Source: Doris montereyensis
Taxonomy: Eukaryota; Mollusca; Gastropoda; Nudibranchia; Dorididae
NCBI GenBank assembly: GCA_037039925.1
Contig: JAXRKP010001643.1
Location: 7,501-71,500 of the forward strand
DNA length: 64,000 nucleotides
Direction: 5' to 3'
Position 1 is the first letter of the stretch. Every line of letters begins with the position of its first letter. The translations under genes were made by a program, and so were the position numbers. This document shows positions 25,827 through 39,500 of this stretch, piece after piece. The notes beneath the pieces were generated by a model, which saw only the letters and a list, made by a program, of their open reading frames with translations, was not told where the DNA came from and ran no database searches.

Positions 25827-25894
25827 GTAGCGTGTCTCCAAGTGGTACAAAACAAGGAACAGACATTATTTGAGTTACTCGTCACAACTTGTAC

Positions 25895-26250
25895 TTGAAT
25901 TACTTTCTACAACTTAATGCCAAGATTTGAATTACTTTCTACAACTTAATGCCAAGATTTGAATTACTTTCTACAACTTAATGCCAAGATTTGAATTACT
26001 TTCTACAACTTAATGCCAAGATTTGAATTACTTTCTACAACTTAATGCCAAGATTTGAATTACTTTCTACAACTTAATGCCAAGATTTGAATTACTTTCT
26101 ACAACTTAATGCCAAGATTTGAATTACTTTCTACAACTTAATGCCAAGATTTGAATTACTTTTTACAACTTAATGCCAAGATTTGAATTACTTTCTACAA
26201 CTTAATGCCAAGATTTGAATTACTTTCTACAACTTAATGCCAAGATTTGT
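25895..26250. repeat. 32-bp minisatellite array H
   Basis: Eleven nearly perfect copies of a 32-bp unit 'tgaattactttctacaactt' + 'aatgccaagatt'. Only one substitution (TTTTTAC) is evident, so this is a young array. Confidence 0.97.
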
Positions 26251-26815
26251 TCTGCCTATGCCATGTGTTTGTCTCGGGTTTGTTCCTATTGGGCTTTACT
26301 TTCATTAATGTTTTTCCTTCTCTTTATACAACTAAGGAGCAACAATACTTAACTTCTTCCGTCATGCTGCTTCCCAAATTAATTGCAATACATAAAGCTG
26401 AACAGAAGAGAAGCTGTTCTTCATAGCAAGTCGAAAGTGACCATGTCCGCCACACATGGTGCTCTGTACATGTTATAGAGAGTCTAGTTCTAGTTCTAGT
26501 TTTAGTTTTAGTTCTAGTTCTGGTTTTAGTTCTAGTTCTAATTTTAGTTTTAGTTTTAGTTCTAGTTTAATTCCAAGTCCTGGCCATTCTAACTTAGGTT
26601 TACATGTCAGGAGAGTCTAGTTCTAGTTTAATTCCAAGTCCTGGCCATTCTAATTTCTAGCTTAACTAACTCAGGCCTTGGTAAAGTCGGTATGGGAAAC
26701 GATGGCAAACCACAACATCGTTATTCTACCGTATGCCAGGTCAAATCAAAAGTCTTTTCCTGATTACCTTACGCCAAACTCTGAGTCGGCTACGGTTGCT
26801 TTGCTCTATACACGG
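26251..26815. other. Spacer with (TAGTTC)n-like hexamer tract
   Basis: Mostly unique sequence. 26478-26570 is an imperfect TAGTTC/TAGTTT hexanucleotide run. 'gagagtctagttctagt' and 'ttccaagtcctggccattct' occur twice, a short duplication. No gene. Confidence 0.6.
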
Positions 26816-29795
26816 TGGCATGTGGTACACCCAAAACAAAAAGACATGCCATGTGGTACACCCAAGACAAAAAGACATGTCGTGTGGTACACCCAAAACA
26901 AAAAGACATGTCATGTGGTACACCCAAAACAAAAAGACATGTCGTGTGGTACACCCAAAACAAAAAGACATGTCATGTGGTACACCCAAAACAAAAAGAC
27001 ACGTCATGTGGTACACCCAAGACAAAAAGATGTGTCATGTGGTACACCCAAAACAAAAAGACATGTCATGTGGTACACCCAAAACAAAAAGACATGTCAT
27101 GTGGTACACCCAAAACAAAAAGACATGTCGTGTGGTACACCCAAAACAAAAAGATGTGTCATGTGGTACACCCAAAACAAAAAGACACGTCATGTGGTAC
27201 ACCCAAAACAAAAGACATGGCATGTGGTACACCCAAAACAAAAAGACACGTCATGTGGTACACCCAAAACAAAAAGACATGTCATGTGGTACACCCAAAA
27301 CAAAAAGATGTGTCATGTGGTACACCCAAAACAAAAAGACATGTCATGTGGTACACCCAAGACAAAAAGACATGTCATGTGGTACACCCAAAACAAAAAG
27401 ACATGTCATGTGGTACACCCAAAACAAAAAGACATGTCATGTGGTACACCCAAAAAAAAAGACATGTCATGTGGTACACCCAAAACAAAAAGAAAACACG
27501 TGTCATGTGGTACACCCAAAACAAACAAAAAACGTGTCATGTGGTACACCCAAAACAAAAAAAACGTGTCATGTGATACACCCAAAACAAACAAAAAACG
27601 TGTCATGTGGTACACCCAAAACAAACAAAAAACGTGTCATGTGGTACACCCAAAACAAACAAAAAACGTGTCATGTGGTACACCCAAAACAAACAAAAAA
27701 CGTGTCATGTGGTACACCCAAAACAAAAAATGTGTCACGTGTCATGTGGTACACCCAAAAAAACAAAAAACGTGTCATGTGTTACACCCAAAACAAAAAG
27801 ATGTGTGGTACACCCAAAACAAAAAGATATGTCATGTGGTACATCCAAAACAAAAATATGTGTCATGTGGTACACCCAAAACAAAAAGATTTGACATGTG
27901 GTACACCCAAAACAAAAAGACGTGTCATGTGGTACACCCAAAACAAAACAAAACGAGTCATGTGGAACACCCAAAACAAAACAAAACGAGTCATGTGGTA
28001 CACCCAAAACAAAACAAAACGAGTCATGTGGTACACCCAAAACAAAACAAAACGAGTCATGTGGTACACCCAAAACAAAACAAAACGAGTCATGTGGTAC
28101 ACCCAAAACAAAGCAAAACGAGTCATGTGGTACACCCAAAACAAAAAGATCTGTCATATGGTACACCCAAAACAAAAAGATATGTCATCTGGTACATCCA
28201 AAACAAAAATATGTGTCATGTGGTACACCCAAAACAAAAGACGTCTCATGTGGTACACCCAAAACAAAAAGATATGTCATCTGGTACATCCAAAACAAAA
28301 ATATGTGTCATGTGGTACACCCAAAACAAAAAGATATGTCATATGGTACATCCAAAACAAAAATATGTCTCATGTGGTACACCCAAAACAAAAAGATGTG
28401 TCATGTGGTATACCCAAAACAAAAAGATATGTCATATGGTACATCCAAAAACAAAAATATGTGTCATGTGGTACATCCAAAACAAAAAGATGTGTCATGT
28501 GGTACACCCAAAACAAAAAGATGTGTCATGTGGTACACCCAAAACATAAAGATGTGTCATGTGGTACACCCAAAACAAAAAGACATGTCATGTGGTACAC
28601 CCAAAACATAAAGATGTGTCATGTGGTACACCCAAAACATAAAGATGTGTCATGTGGTACACCCAAAACATAAAGATGTGTCATGTGGTACACCCAAAAC
28701 AAAAAGACATGTCATGTGGTACACCAAAAACAAAAAGATGTGTCATGTGGTACACCCAAAACAAAAAGATGTGTCATGTGGTACACAAAAGACAAAAAGA
28801 TGTGTCATGTGGTACACCCAAAACAAAAATATGTGTCATGTGGTACACCCAAAACAAAACAAAACGAGTCATGTGGTACACCCAAAACAAAACAAAATGG
28901 ACAAAAAAAAAGACGAGTCATGTGGTACATCCAAAACATAAAGATGTGTCATGTGGTACACCCAAAACAAAAAGATGTGTCATGTGGTACATCCAAAACA
29001 AAAAGATGTGTCATGTGTTACATCCAAAACAAAAAGATGTGTCATGTGGTACACCAAAAACAAAAAGATGTGTCATGTGGTACACCCAAAACAAAAAGAT
29101 GTGTCATGTGGTACACCCAAAACAAAAAAAGATGTGTCATGTGGTACACCCAAAACAAAAATATGTGTCATGTGTTACACCCAAAACAAAAATATGTGTC
29201 ATGTGGTACACCCAAAACAAAAATATGTGTCATGTGGTACACCCAAAACAAAAAGATGTGTCATGTGGTACACCCAAAACAAAAGATGTGTCATGTGTTA
29301 CACCCAAAACAAAAGATGTGTCATGTGGTACACCCAAAACAAAAAGATGTGTCATGTGGTACACCCAAAACAAAAAGATGTGTCATGTGGTACACCCAAA
29401 ACAAAAACAAAAAACAAAACCGTGTCATGTGGTACACCCAAAACAAAACAAAAACGTGTCATGTGGTACACCCAAAACAAAACAAAACCGTGTCATGTGG
29501 TACACCCAAAACAAAACAAAAACGTGTCATGTCATGTGGTACACCCAAAACAAAAAGATGTGTCATGTGGTACAACCAAAACAAAACAAAAACGTACACC
29601 CAAAACAAAAGTCATGTGGTACACCCAAACGTGTCATGTGGTACACCCAAAACAAAAACGTGTCATGTGGTACACCCAAAACAAAAGATGTGTCATGTGG
29701 TACACCCAAAACAAAAAAACACCCAAAACAAAAGATGTGTCATGTGATACACCCAAAACAAAAAGATGTGTCATGTGGTACACCCAAAACAAAAA
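26816..29795. repeat. 31-bp minisatellite array I
   Basis: About 96 copies of a unit of about 31 bp 'catgtggtacacccaaaaca' + 'aaaagatgtgt'. Variants are zoned: AAAGACATGTC on the left, AAACAAAAAACGTGTC and AAACAAAACGAGTC in the middle, AAAGATGTGTC on the right. Long open frames up to about 650 codons result from monomers that lack stops on both strands. They show no domain. Confidence 0.97.
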
Positions 29796-29829
29796 GACAC
29801 AAATAAAATGCAAAAATGACATTTAGTAG

Positions 29830-30423
29830 CTACATAAACGAACAACTGCATGGATTGGGGTTCATTTCTCTATTTGTACTGATTGCATTTTCAACCTGCA
29901 CCTTAAAGATGGTACACGAGCTCTGACAAAATTGTTCAATCTTCATCTCTTCATTTGTCAACACCTCAACAACAAAAAACAATGTTTTAACAAAACACCT
30001 TTTTTCATTATTTTTATTCATGTGAATTGCACCAAAGAAAGACAGAAGAACACCAGCCCCAAAAGTAACGAAATAAATCTGTTAGATAAATTTATGAAAT
30101 CCTATGCCCTTAAAATTTTGGGAAAAGCTAAAAGCACATACATGTAATATGTTTAAACCCTAACAATACAATAGAAGCACATAGACAGGTTGTGAAGCAG
30201 TGATGTGACCTCTGCAATTGAGCAGGTAAGAGAGACTGGTAATCATGTCTGTGTTGTGTCTTAATATTGAAACCGATAAAATGTTCATGACAACGCCCTC
30301 TTCTCTTCAGTCTCTAATTGAGAGCAGACATAGTCGTTGACTTTAGAAAGTTAAACCTATAATAATATTATCATTTTTAACCAAAACTAAATTAAAATTA
30401 AGTCAACCTAAACTGTAGTATCT
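29830..30423 (-). other. Probable CLPB 3' untranslated region and downstream flank
   Basis: Unique AT-rich sequence following the CLPB stop codon on the minus strand. It has no open frame with a recognisable domain and ends at array I. If the gene ends here, the 3' UTR is about 0.4 kb. Confidence 0.45.
30013..30018 (-). promoter_or_regulatory. Candidate polyadenylation signal AATAAA
   Basis: AATAAA on the minus strand (TTTATT at 30013-30018), about 405 nt beyond the CLPB stop. The hexamer alone is weak evidence in AT-rich DNA. Position and strand fit. Confidence 0.3.
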
Positions 30424-30729
30424 CTAGCAAGAATAGAAACGAACGAAAAAGTTAACCTCTTCATGAATCATGGACAGCAAAGGGTTATTCTCAGACGTCA
30501 ACACAAGATCCATGAAGTCCTTGGTACCTGATTTCAGAACCTGGAGTTTGATGGTAGGACCCTCTCCGTCCCCTGCCGGCCCTTTCTGACCGGAAGCGGA
30601 AACTTTACTATTATCGGGATTAGCCAAAAGGTCGTTGCTATTGGAGACAGCGATTTTGATGACATTGCCCTTGTCGATAAGTTGGCGCTCGTGGGCCATG
30701 GCAAGCTGGGTGATGACTCGTCTCTCAAC
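30424..30729 (-). CDS. CLPB: CLPB terminal exon (C-terminus and stop)
   Basis: 101 codons plus TAG. The exon follows an acceptor ending TTGTTCAG and begins in phase 0 with VERRVITQLAMAHERQLI, which continues directly from the GARSIKYE of the exon at 52177-52281. In animal CLPB the matching segment is the end of the D2 small domain after the sensor-2 arginine. The later part, with a Gly/Lys/Asp-rich linker and then 'IKLQVLKSGTKDFMDLVL', corresponds to the poorly conserved tail. A GAAGAG|GTTAAC (donor at 30451-30456) could alternatively splice to a further exon, but the stop 25 nt beyond gives about the usual C-terminal length. CLPB is an ATP-driven disaggregase of the mitochondrial intermembrane space. 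Confidence 0.92.
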   Translation of the reverse strand, partial: VERRVITQLAMAHERQLIDKGNVIKIAVSNSNDLLANPDNSKVSASGQKGPAGDGEGPTIKLQVLKSGTKDFMDLVLTSENNPLLSMIHEEVNFFVRFYSC

Positions 30730-30763
30730 CTGAACAATGGACAACGTGGATGCTTTTATTTTA

Positions 30764-31535
<772 letters not shown>

Positions 31536-31554
31536 GAGAGAGTAAGAGAGAGTC

Positions 31555-32030
31555 TACCTGTAATACCAATAGGTCTACCTGTAAGAGAGAATGAGAGAGA
31601 CCTGTAAGAGAGAGAGAGAGAGAGACCTTATGATGACTCATTAGGTCTTATCCCTGTAACTATCTAAAGGTGAATTTGTAAGTGAGATTATGATGACTAC
31701 CTTGTAATTCGTATTGTGTTATACCTGTAATACCAATGGGTCTACCTGTAATACCAATAGGTCTACCTGTAATACCAATAGGTCCTACATGTAATACCAA
31801 ATGGTCTACCTGTAATACCAATAGGTCTACCTGTAATACCAATAGGTCTACCTGTAATACCAATAGGTCTACCTGTAATACCAATGGTCTACCTGTAATA
31901 CCAATAGGTCTACCTGTAATACCAATAGGTCTACCTGTAATACCAATAGGTCTACCTGTAATACCAATAGGTCCACATGTAATACCGATAGGTCTAAATT
32001 GGTCTACCGGTAATACCAATTGGTCTAAAT
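31555..32030. repeat. 21-bp minisatellite, family J part 1
   Basis: About 20 copies of a 21-bp unit 'ggtctacctgtaatacca' + 'ata'. It is the first zone of a continuous 13-kb family sharing TCTACC-GTAATA. Confidence 0.95.
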
Positions 32031-33300
32031 GGGTCTACCGGTAATACCAATTGGTCTAAATGGGTCTACCTGTAATAACAATGGGTCTAAATGGATCTAC
32101 CGGTAATACCAATTGGTCTAAACGGGTCTAGCTGTAATAACAATGGGTCTAAATGGATCTACCGGTAATACCAATTGGTCTAAATGAATCTACCTGTAAT
32201 AAATATGGGTCTAAATGGATCTACCGGTAATACCAATTGGTCTAAATGGGTCTACCTGTAATAACAATGGGTCTAAATGGATCTACCGGTAATACCAATT
32301 GGTCTAAATGAATCTACCTGTAATAACAATGGGTCTAAATGGATCTACCGGTAATAACAATGGGTCTAAATGGATCTACCTGTAATAACAATGGGTCTAA
32401 ATGGATCTACCTGTAATAACAATGGGTTTAAATGGATCTACCTGTAATACCAATTGGTCTAAATGAATCTACCTGTAATAACAATGGGTCTAAATGGATC
32501 TACCGGAAATACCATTTGATCTAAATGGATCTACCTGTTATAAATATGGGTCTAAATGGATCTACCGGTAATACCAATTGGTCTAAATGGGTCTACCTGT
32601 AATAACAATGGGTCTAAATGGATTTACCGGTAATACCAATTGGTCTAAATGGATCTACCTGTAATAACAATGGGTATAAATGGATCTACCTGTAATAAAA
32701 ATGGGTCTAAATGGATCTACCTGTAATAACAATGGGTATAAATGGATCTACCTGTAATAACAATGGGTCTAAATGGATCTACCTGTAATAACAATTGGTC
32801 TAAATGGATCTACCTATACTAACAATGGGTCTAAATGGATCTACCTGTAATAACAATGGGTCTAAATGGATCTACCTGTAATAACAATGGGTATAAATGG
32901 ATCTACCTGTAATAACAATGGGTCTAAATGGATCTACCTGTAATAACAATTGGTCTAAATGGATCTACCTGTAATAACAATTGGTCTAAATGGATCTACC
33001 TGTAATAACAATGGGTATAAATGGATCTACCTGTAATAACAATGGGTCTAAATGGATGTACCTGTAATAACAATTGGTCTAAATGGGTCTATCTATAATA
33101 CCAATGGGTCTAAATGAATCTACCTGTAATAACAATGGGTCTAAATGGATCTACCTGTAATATCAATGGGTCTTAATAGGTCTATTTATAATAACAATGG
33201 GTCTAAATGGATCTACCTGTAATAACAATGGGTCTAAATGGATCTACCTGTAATATCAATGGGTCTAAATAGGTCTATCTATAATACAAATGGATCTATT
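32031..33300. repeat. 31-bp minisatellite, family J part 2
   Basis: About 41 copies of a unit of about 31 bp 'ggatctacctgtaataacaa' + 'tgggtctaaat'. It equals the 21-bp unit with about 10 extra bases (gggtctaaat) and alternates CCGG and CCTG forms on the left. Confidence 0.93.
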
Positions 33301-33590
33301 CGGGACTACTAGTAATACGAATGGGTCTAATGGATATACAATGGGTACTAATGGGTCTACGAGTAATAATGATTGGTCAACCGAGAAATCTATAACTAAA
33401 TGGCTCTACCGGCGATACTAATTGGTCTAGCGGTAATATTAATCTAAATGAACACCGGTAATATTTATGAGTCTACCGGTTTACTGATGGGTCTACCGTT
33501 ATACTAATGGGTCTACCTTTATACTAATGGGTCTACCGTTATACTAATGGGTCTACCTTTATACTAATGGTTCCACCGTTATACTAATGG
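33301..33590. repeat. Degenerate transition within family J
   Basis: Irregular copies of TCTACC-GTTATACTAATGGG linking the 31-bp zone to the large 21-bp zone. No other content. Confidence 0.7.
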
Positions 33591-36500
33591 CCTACCGCTA
33601 ATACTAATGGATCTACCGCTAATACTAATGGATCTACCGCTAATACTAATGGATCTAATGCCAATACTAATGTATCTACCGCTAACACTAATGGATCTAC
33701 TGCTAATACTAATGGATCTACCGCTAATACTAATGGATCTACTGCTAATACACATGGATCTACCGGTAATACTAATGGGCCTACCGCTAACACTAATGGA
33801 TCTATCACTAATACTCATTGATCTACCGGTAATACTAATGGGCCTACCGCTAATACTAATGGATCTACCGGTAATACTAATGGATCTACCGCTAATACTA
33901 ATGGGCCTACCGGTAATACTAATGGATCTACCGGTAATACTAATGGATCTACCGGTAATACTAATGGCTTTACCGGTAATACTAATGGATCTACCGCTAA
34001 TACTAATGGGCCTACCGGTAATACTAATGGATCTACCGCTAATACTAATGGATCTACCGGTAATACTCATGGATCTACCGGTAATACTAATGGATCTACC
34101 ACTAATACTCATTGATCTACCGGTAATACTAATGGGCCTACCGGTAATACTAATGGATCTACCGGTAATACTAATGGATCTACCGCTAATACTAATGGAT
34201 CTACCGCTAATACTAATGAATCTACCGCTAATACTAATGGATCTACCGGTAATACTAATGGATCTACCGGTAATACTAATGGGCCTACCGGTAATACTAA
34301 TGGATCTACCGCTAATACTAATGGATCTACCGCTAATACTAATGGGCCTACCGCTAATACTAATGAATCTACTGCTATTACTAATGGATCTACCGGTAAT
34401 ACAAATGGATATACCGCTAATACTAATACTAATGGGCCTGCCGGTAATACTAATGGGCCTACCGGTAATACTAATGGGCCTACTATTAATACTCATGGAT
34501 TTACCGGTAATACTAATGGATCTACCGGTAACACTAATGGATCTACCGGTAATGCTAATGGGCCTACTGCTAATACTCATGGATCTACCGGTAATAATAA
34601 TGGGCCTACTGCTAATACTAATGGATCTACCGGTACTACTAATGGATCTACCGGTAATACTCATGGATTTACTGGTAATACTCATGGATCTACCGGTAAT
34701 ACTCATGGATCTACCGGTAATACTCTACGCTTTTCTACCGGTAATACTAATGAATCTACTGCTAATACTAATGGATCTACCACTAATATTAATGGATCTA
34801 CTGCTAATACTAATGGATCTACCGCTAATATTAATGGATCTACTGCTAATCCTAATGGATCTACCGCTAATATTAATGGATCTACCGCTAATACTAATGG
34901 ATCTACTGCCAATACTAATGGATTTACCGGTAATACTAATGGATCTACCGGTAATATTAATGGATCTACTGCTAATACTAATGGACCTACGGCTAATACT
35001 AATGGATCTACCGGTAATGCTAATGGACCTACGGCTAATACTAATGGATCTACCGGTAATACTAATGGGCATACCGGTAATACTAATGGATCTACGGCTA
35101 ATACTAATGGATCTACCGGTAATGCTAATGGGCCTACTGCTAATACTCATGGATCTACCTGTAATACTAGTGGATACCGGCAATATTAATACCGCTAATA
35201 CTAATGGATTTACCGGTAATACTAATGGATCTACCGTTAATGCTAATGGATCTACTGCTAATACTCATGGATCTACCTGTAATACTAATGGATCTACTGC
35301 TAATACTAATGGATCTACCGCTAATACTAATGGATCTACCGCTAATACTAATGGATCTACTGCTAATACTCATGGATCTACTGCTAATACTAATGGATCT
35401 ACTGCTAATACTAATGGATCTACGGATCTACCGCTAATACTAATGGATCTACTGCTAATACTAATGGATCTACTGCTAATACTAATGGATCTACTGCTAA
35501 TACTAATGGATTTACTGCTAATACTAATGGATCTACTGCTAATACTAATGGATTTACTGCTAATACTAATGGATCTACTGCTAATACTAATGGATTTAAC
35601 GCTAATACTAATGGATCTACTGCTAATACTAATGGATCTACTGCTAATACTAATGGATTTACTGCTAATACTCATGGATCTACTGCTAATACTAATGGAT
35701 TTACTGCTAATACTAATGGATCTACCGCTAATACTAATGGATCTACTGCTAATACTAATGAATCTACCGCTAATACTCATGGATCTACTGCTAATACTAA
35801 TGGATCTACTGCTAATACTAATGGATCTACCGCTAATACTAATGGATCTACCGCTAATACTAATGGATCTACCGCTAATACTCATGGATCTACTGCTAAT
35901 ACTCATGGATCTACTGCTAATACTAATGGATCTACTGCTAATACTAATGGATCTACTGCTAATACTAATGGATCTACCGCTAATACTAATGGATCTACCG
36001 CTAATACTAATGGATCTACTGCTAATACTCATGGATCTACCGCTAATACTAATGGGCCTACCGCTAATACTTATGGGCCTACCGCTAATACTCATGGATC
36101 TACCGCTAATACTAATGGGCCTACCGCTAATACTAATGGACCTACCGCTAATACTAATGGATCTACCGGTAATACTCATGGATCTACCGGTAATACTAAT
36201 GGATCTACCGGTAATACTCATGGATCTACCGGTAATACTAATGGATCTACCGGTAATACTCATGGATCTACCGCTAATACTAATGGATCTACCGGTAATA
36301 CTCATGGATCTACCGCTAATACTAATGGATCTACCGGTAATACTCATGGATCTACCGGTAATACTAATGGATCTACCGGTAATACTCATGGATCTACCGG
36401 TAATACTAATGGATATACTGTTAATACTAATGGATCTACCGGTAATACTAATGGATATATCGGTAATACTAATGGATCTACCGGTAATACTCATGGATCT

Positions 36501-39500
36501 ACCGCTAATACTAATGGATCTACCGGTAATACTCATGGATCTACCGGTAATACTAATGGACGTACTGTTAATACTCTTCGATCTACCGGTAATACTAAAG
36601 GATATATCGGTAATACTAATGGATCTACTGCTAATACTAATGGATCTACTGTTAATACTAATGGGCCTACTGCTAATACTAATGGGCCTACTGCTAATAC
36701 TAATGGGCCTACTGCTAATACTCTTCGATCTACCGGTAATACTAATGGATATATCGGTAATACTAATGAATCCACTGCTAATACTAATGAGCCTACTGCT
36801 AATACTAATGAGCCTACTGCTAATACTAATGGGCCTACTGCTAATACTAATGGGCCTACTGCTAATACTAATGAGCCTACTGCTAATATTAATGGGCCTA
36901 CTGCTAATACTAATGGGCTTACTGCTAATACTAATGAGCCTACTGCTAATACTAATGGGCCTACTGCTAATACTAATGGGCTAATACTAATGAGCCTACT
37001 GCTAATATTAATGGGCCTACTGCTAATACTAATGGATCTAATGCTAATACTAATGGATCTACCGTTAATACTAATGGATCTATCGGTAATACTAATAGAT
37101 CTACCGTTAATACTAATGGATCTACCGGTAATACTAATGGATCTAACGGTAATACTAATGGATCTACCGGTAATACTAATGGGCTTACTGCTAATACTCA
37201 TGGATCTGCCGGTAATACTAATGGATCTATCGGTAATACTAATGAGCCTACCGCTAATACTCATGGATCTACCGGTAATACTAATGGATCTACCGATAAT
37301 ACTCATGGATCTACCGGTAATACTCACGGATCTACCGGTAATACTTATGAATCTACTGCTAATACTAATGGATCTACCACTAATATTAATGGATCTACTG
37401 CTAATACTAATGGATCTACCGCTAATATTAATGGATCTACCGCTAATACTAATGGATCTACTGCCAATACTAATGGATTTACCGGTAATACTAATGGATC
37501 TACCGGTAATACTAATGGATCTACCGCTAATACTAATGGATTTACTGGCTAATACTAATGGATCTACCGGTAATACTAATGGATCTACCGGTAATACTAA
37601 TGGATTTACCGGTAATACTACGATTTTCTACCGGTAATACTAATGGATCTACGGCTAATACTAATGGATCTACCGGTAATATTAATGGATCTACGGCTAA
37701 TACTAATGGATCTACCGCTAATATTAATGGATCTACCTAATCCTAATGGATCTACGGCTAATACTAATGGATCTACCGGTAATACTAATGGGCCTACTGC
37801 CAATACTAATGGATTTACCGGTAATACTAATGGATCTACCGGTAATATTAATGGATTTACTGCTAATACTAATGGACCTACGGCTAATATTAATGGATCT
37901 ACTGCTAATGCTAATGGATCTACGGCTAATACTAATGGATCTACCGGTAATACTAATGGGCATACCGGTAATACTAATGGATCTACTGCTAATACTAATG
38001 GATCTACTGCTAATACTCATGGATCTACCGCTAATACTCATGGATTTACTGCTAATACTAATGGATCTACTGCTAATACTAATGGATTTACTGCTAATAC
38101 TAATGGATCTACTGTTAATATTAATGGATCTACTGCTAATACTCATGGATCTACTGCTAATACTAATGGATCTACTGCTAATACTCATGGATCTATGGAT
38201 CTACCGCTAGTACTAATGGATCTACTGCTAATACTAATGGATCTACTGCTAATACTCATGGATCTACCGCTAATACTCATGGATTTACTGCTAATACTAA
38301 TGGATCTACTGCTAATACTAATGGATTTACTGCTAATACTAATGGATCTACTGCTAATACTAATGGATTTAACGCTAATACTAATGGATTTACTGCTAAT
38401 ACTAATGGATCTACTGCTAATACTAATGGATTTACTGCTAATACTCATGGATCTACTGCTAATGCTAATGGATTTACTGCTAATACTCACGGATCTACCG
38501 GTAATACTAATGGGCAGCTAACACTAATGAATCTAATACTCATGAATCTACCGCTAATACTAATGGATCTACCGCTAATACTAATGAATCTACCGCTTGG
38601 ACACTCATGGATCTACCGCTAATACTAATGGATCTACCGCTAATACTAATGGATCTACTGCTAATACTAATGGATCTACTGCTAATACTCATGGATCTAC
38701 TGCTAATACTCATGGATCTACTGCTAATACTAATGGATCTACCGCTAATACTAATGGGCCTACCGCTAATACTTATCAATCTACCGCTAATACTAATCAA
38801 TCTACCGCTAATACTAATGGACCTACCGCTAATACTAATGGATCTACCGCTAATACTAATGGATCTACCTGTAATACTAATGGATCTACCGGTAATACTA
38901 ATGGATCTACCGGTAATGCTAATGGATCTACCGGTAATACTAATGGATCTACCGGTAATACTAATGGATCTACCGGTAATACTAATGGATCTACCGCTAA
39001 TACTAATGGATCTACCGCTAATACTAATGGATCTACCGGTAATACTAATGGATCTACCGGTAATACTAATGGATCTACCGGTAATACTAATGGACGTAAT
39101 ACTAATGGACGTAAAAACTCTTCGATCTACCGGTAATACTAATGGATATATCGGTAATACTAATGGATCTACCGGTAATACTCATGGATCTACCGCTAAT
39201 ACTAATGGATCTACCGGTAATACTCATGGATCTACCTGTAATACTAATGGACGTACTGTTAATACTCTTCGATCTACCGGTAATACTAAAGGATATATCG
39301 GTAATACTAATGGATCTACTGCTAATACTAATGGATCTACTGTTAATACTAATGGGCCTACTGCTAATACTAATGGGCCTACTGCTAATACTAATGGGCC
39401 TACTGCTAATACTCTTGGATCTACCGGTAATACTAATGGATATATCTGCTAATACTAATGAATCCACTGCTAATACTAATGAGCCTACTGCTAATACTAA

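Noticed and set aside
26678..29826. Several 250-650-codon open frames with HVVHPKQK or MWYTQNKK repeats
   Set aside because: They follow directly from the stop-poor 31-bp monomer, which cycles through all three frames. There is no codon constraint, and indels shift frames freely.
33607..36984. 1,125-codon open frame of MDLPLIL-type repeats on the plus strand, with similar long frames on the minus strand
   Set aside because: The 21-bp period keeps every frame open on both strands whenever the unit lacks stops. No non-repetitive start or end, no domain, and it lies within an intron of CLPB.
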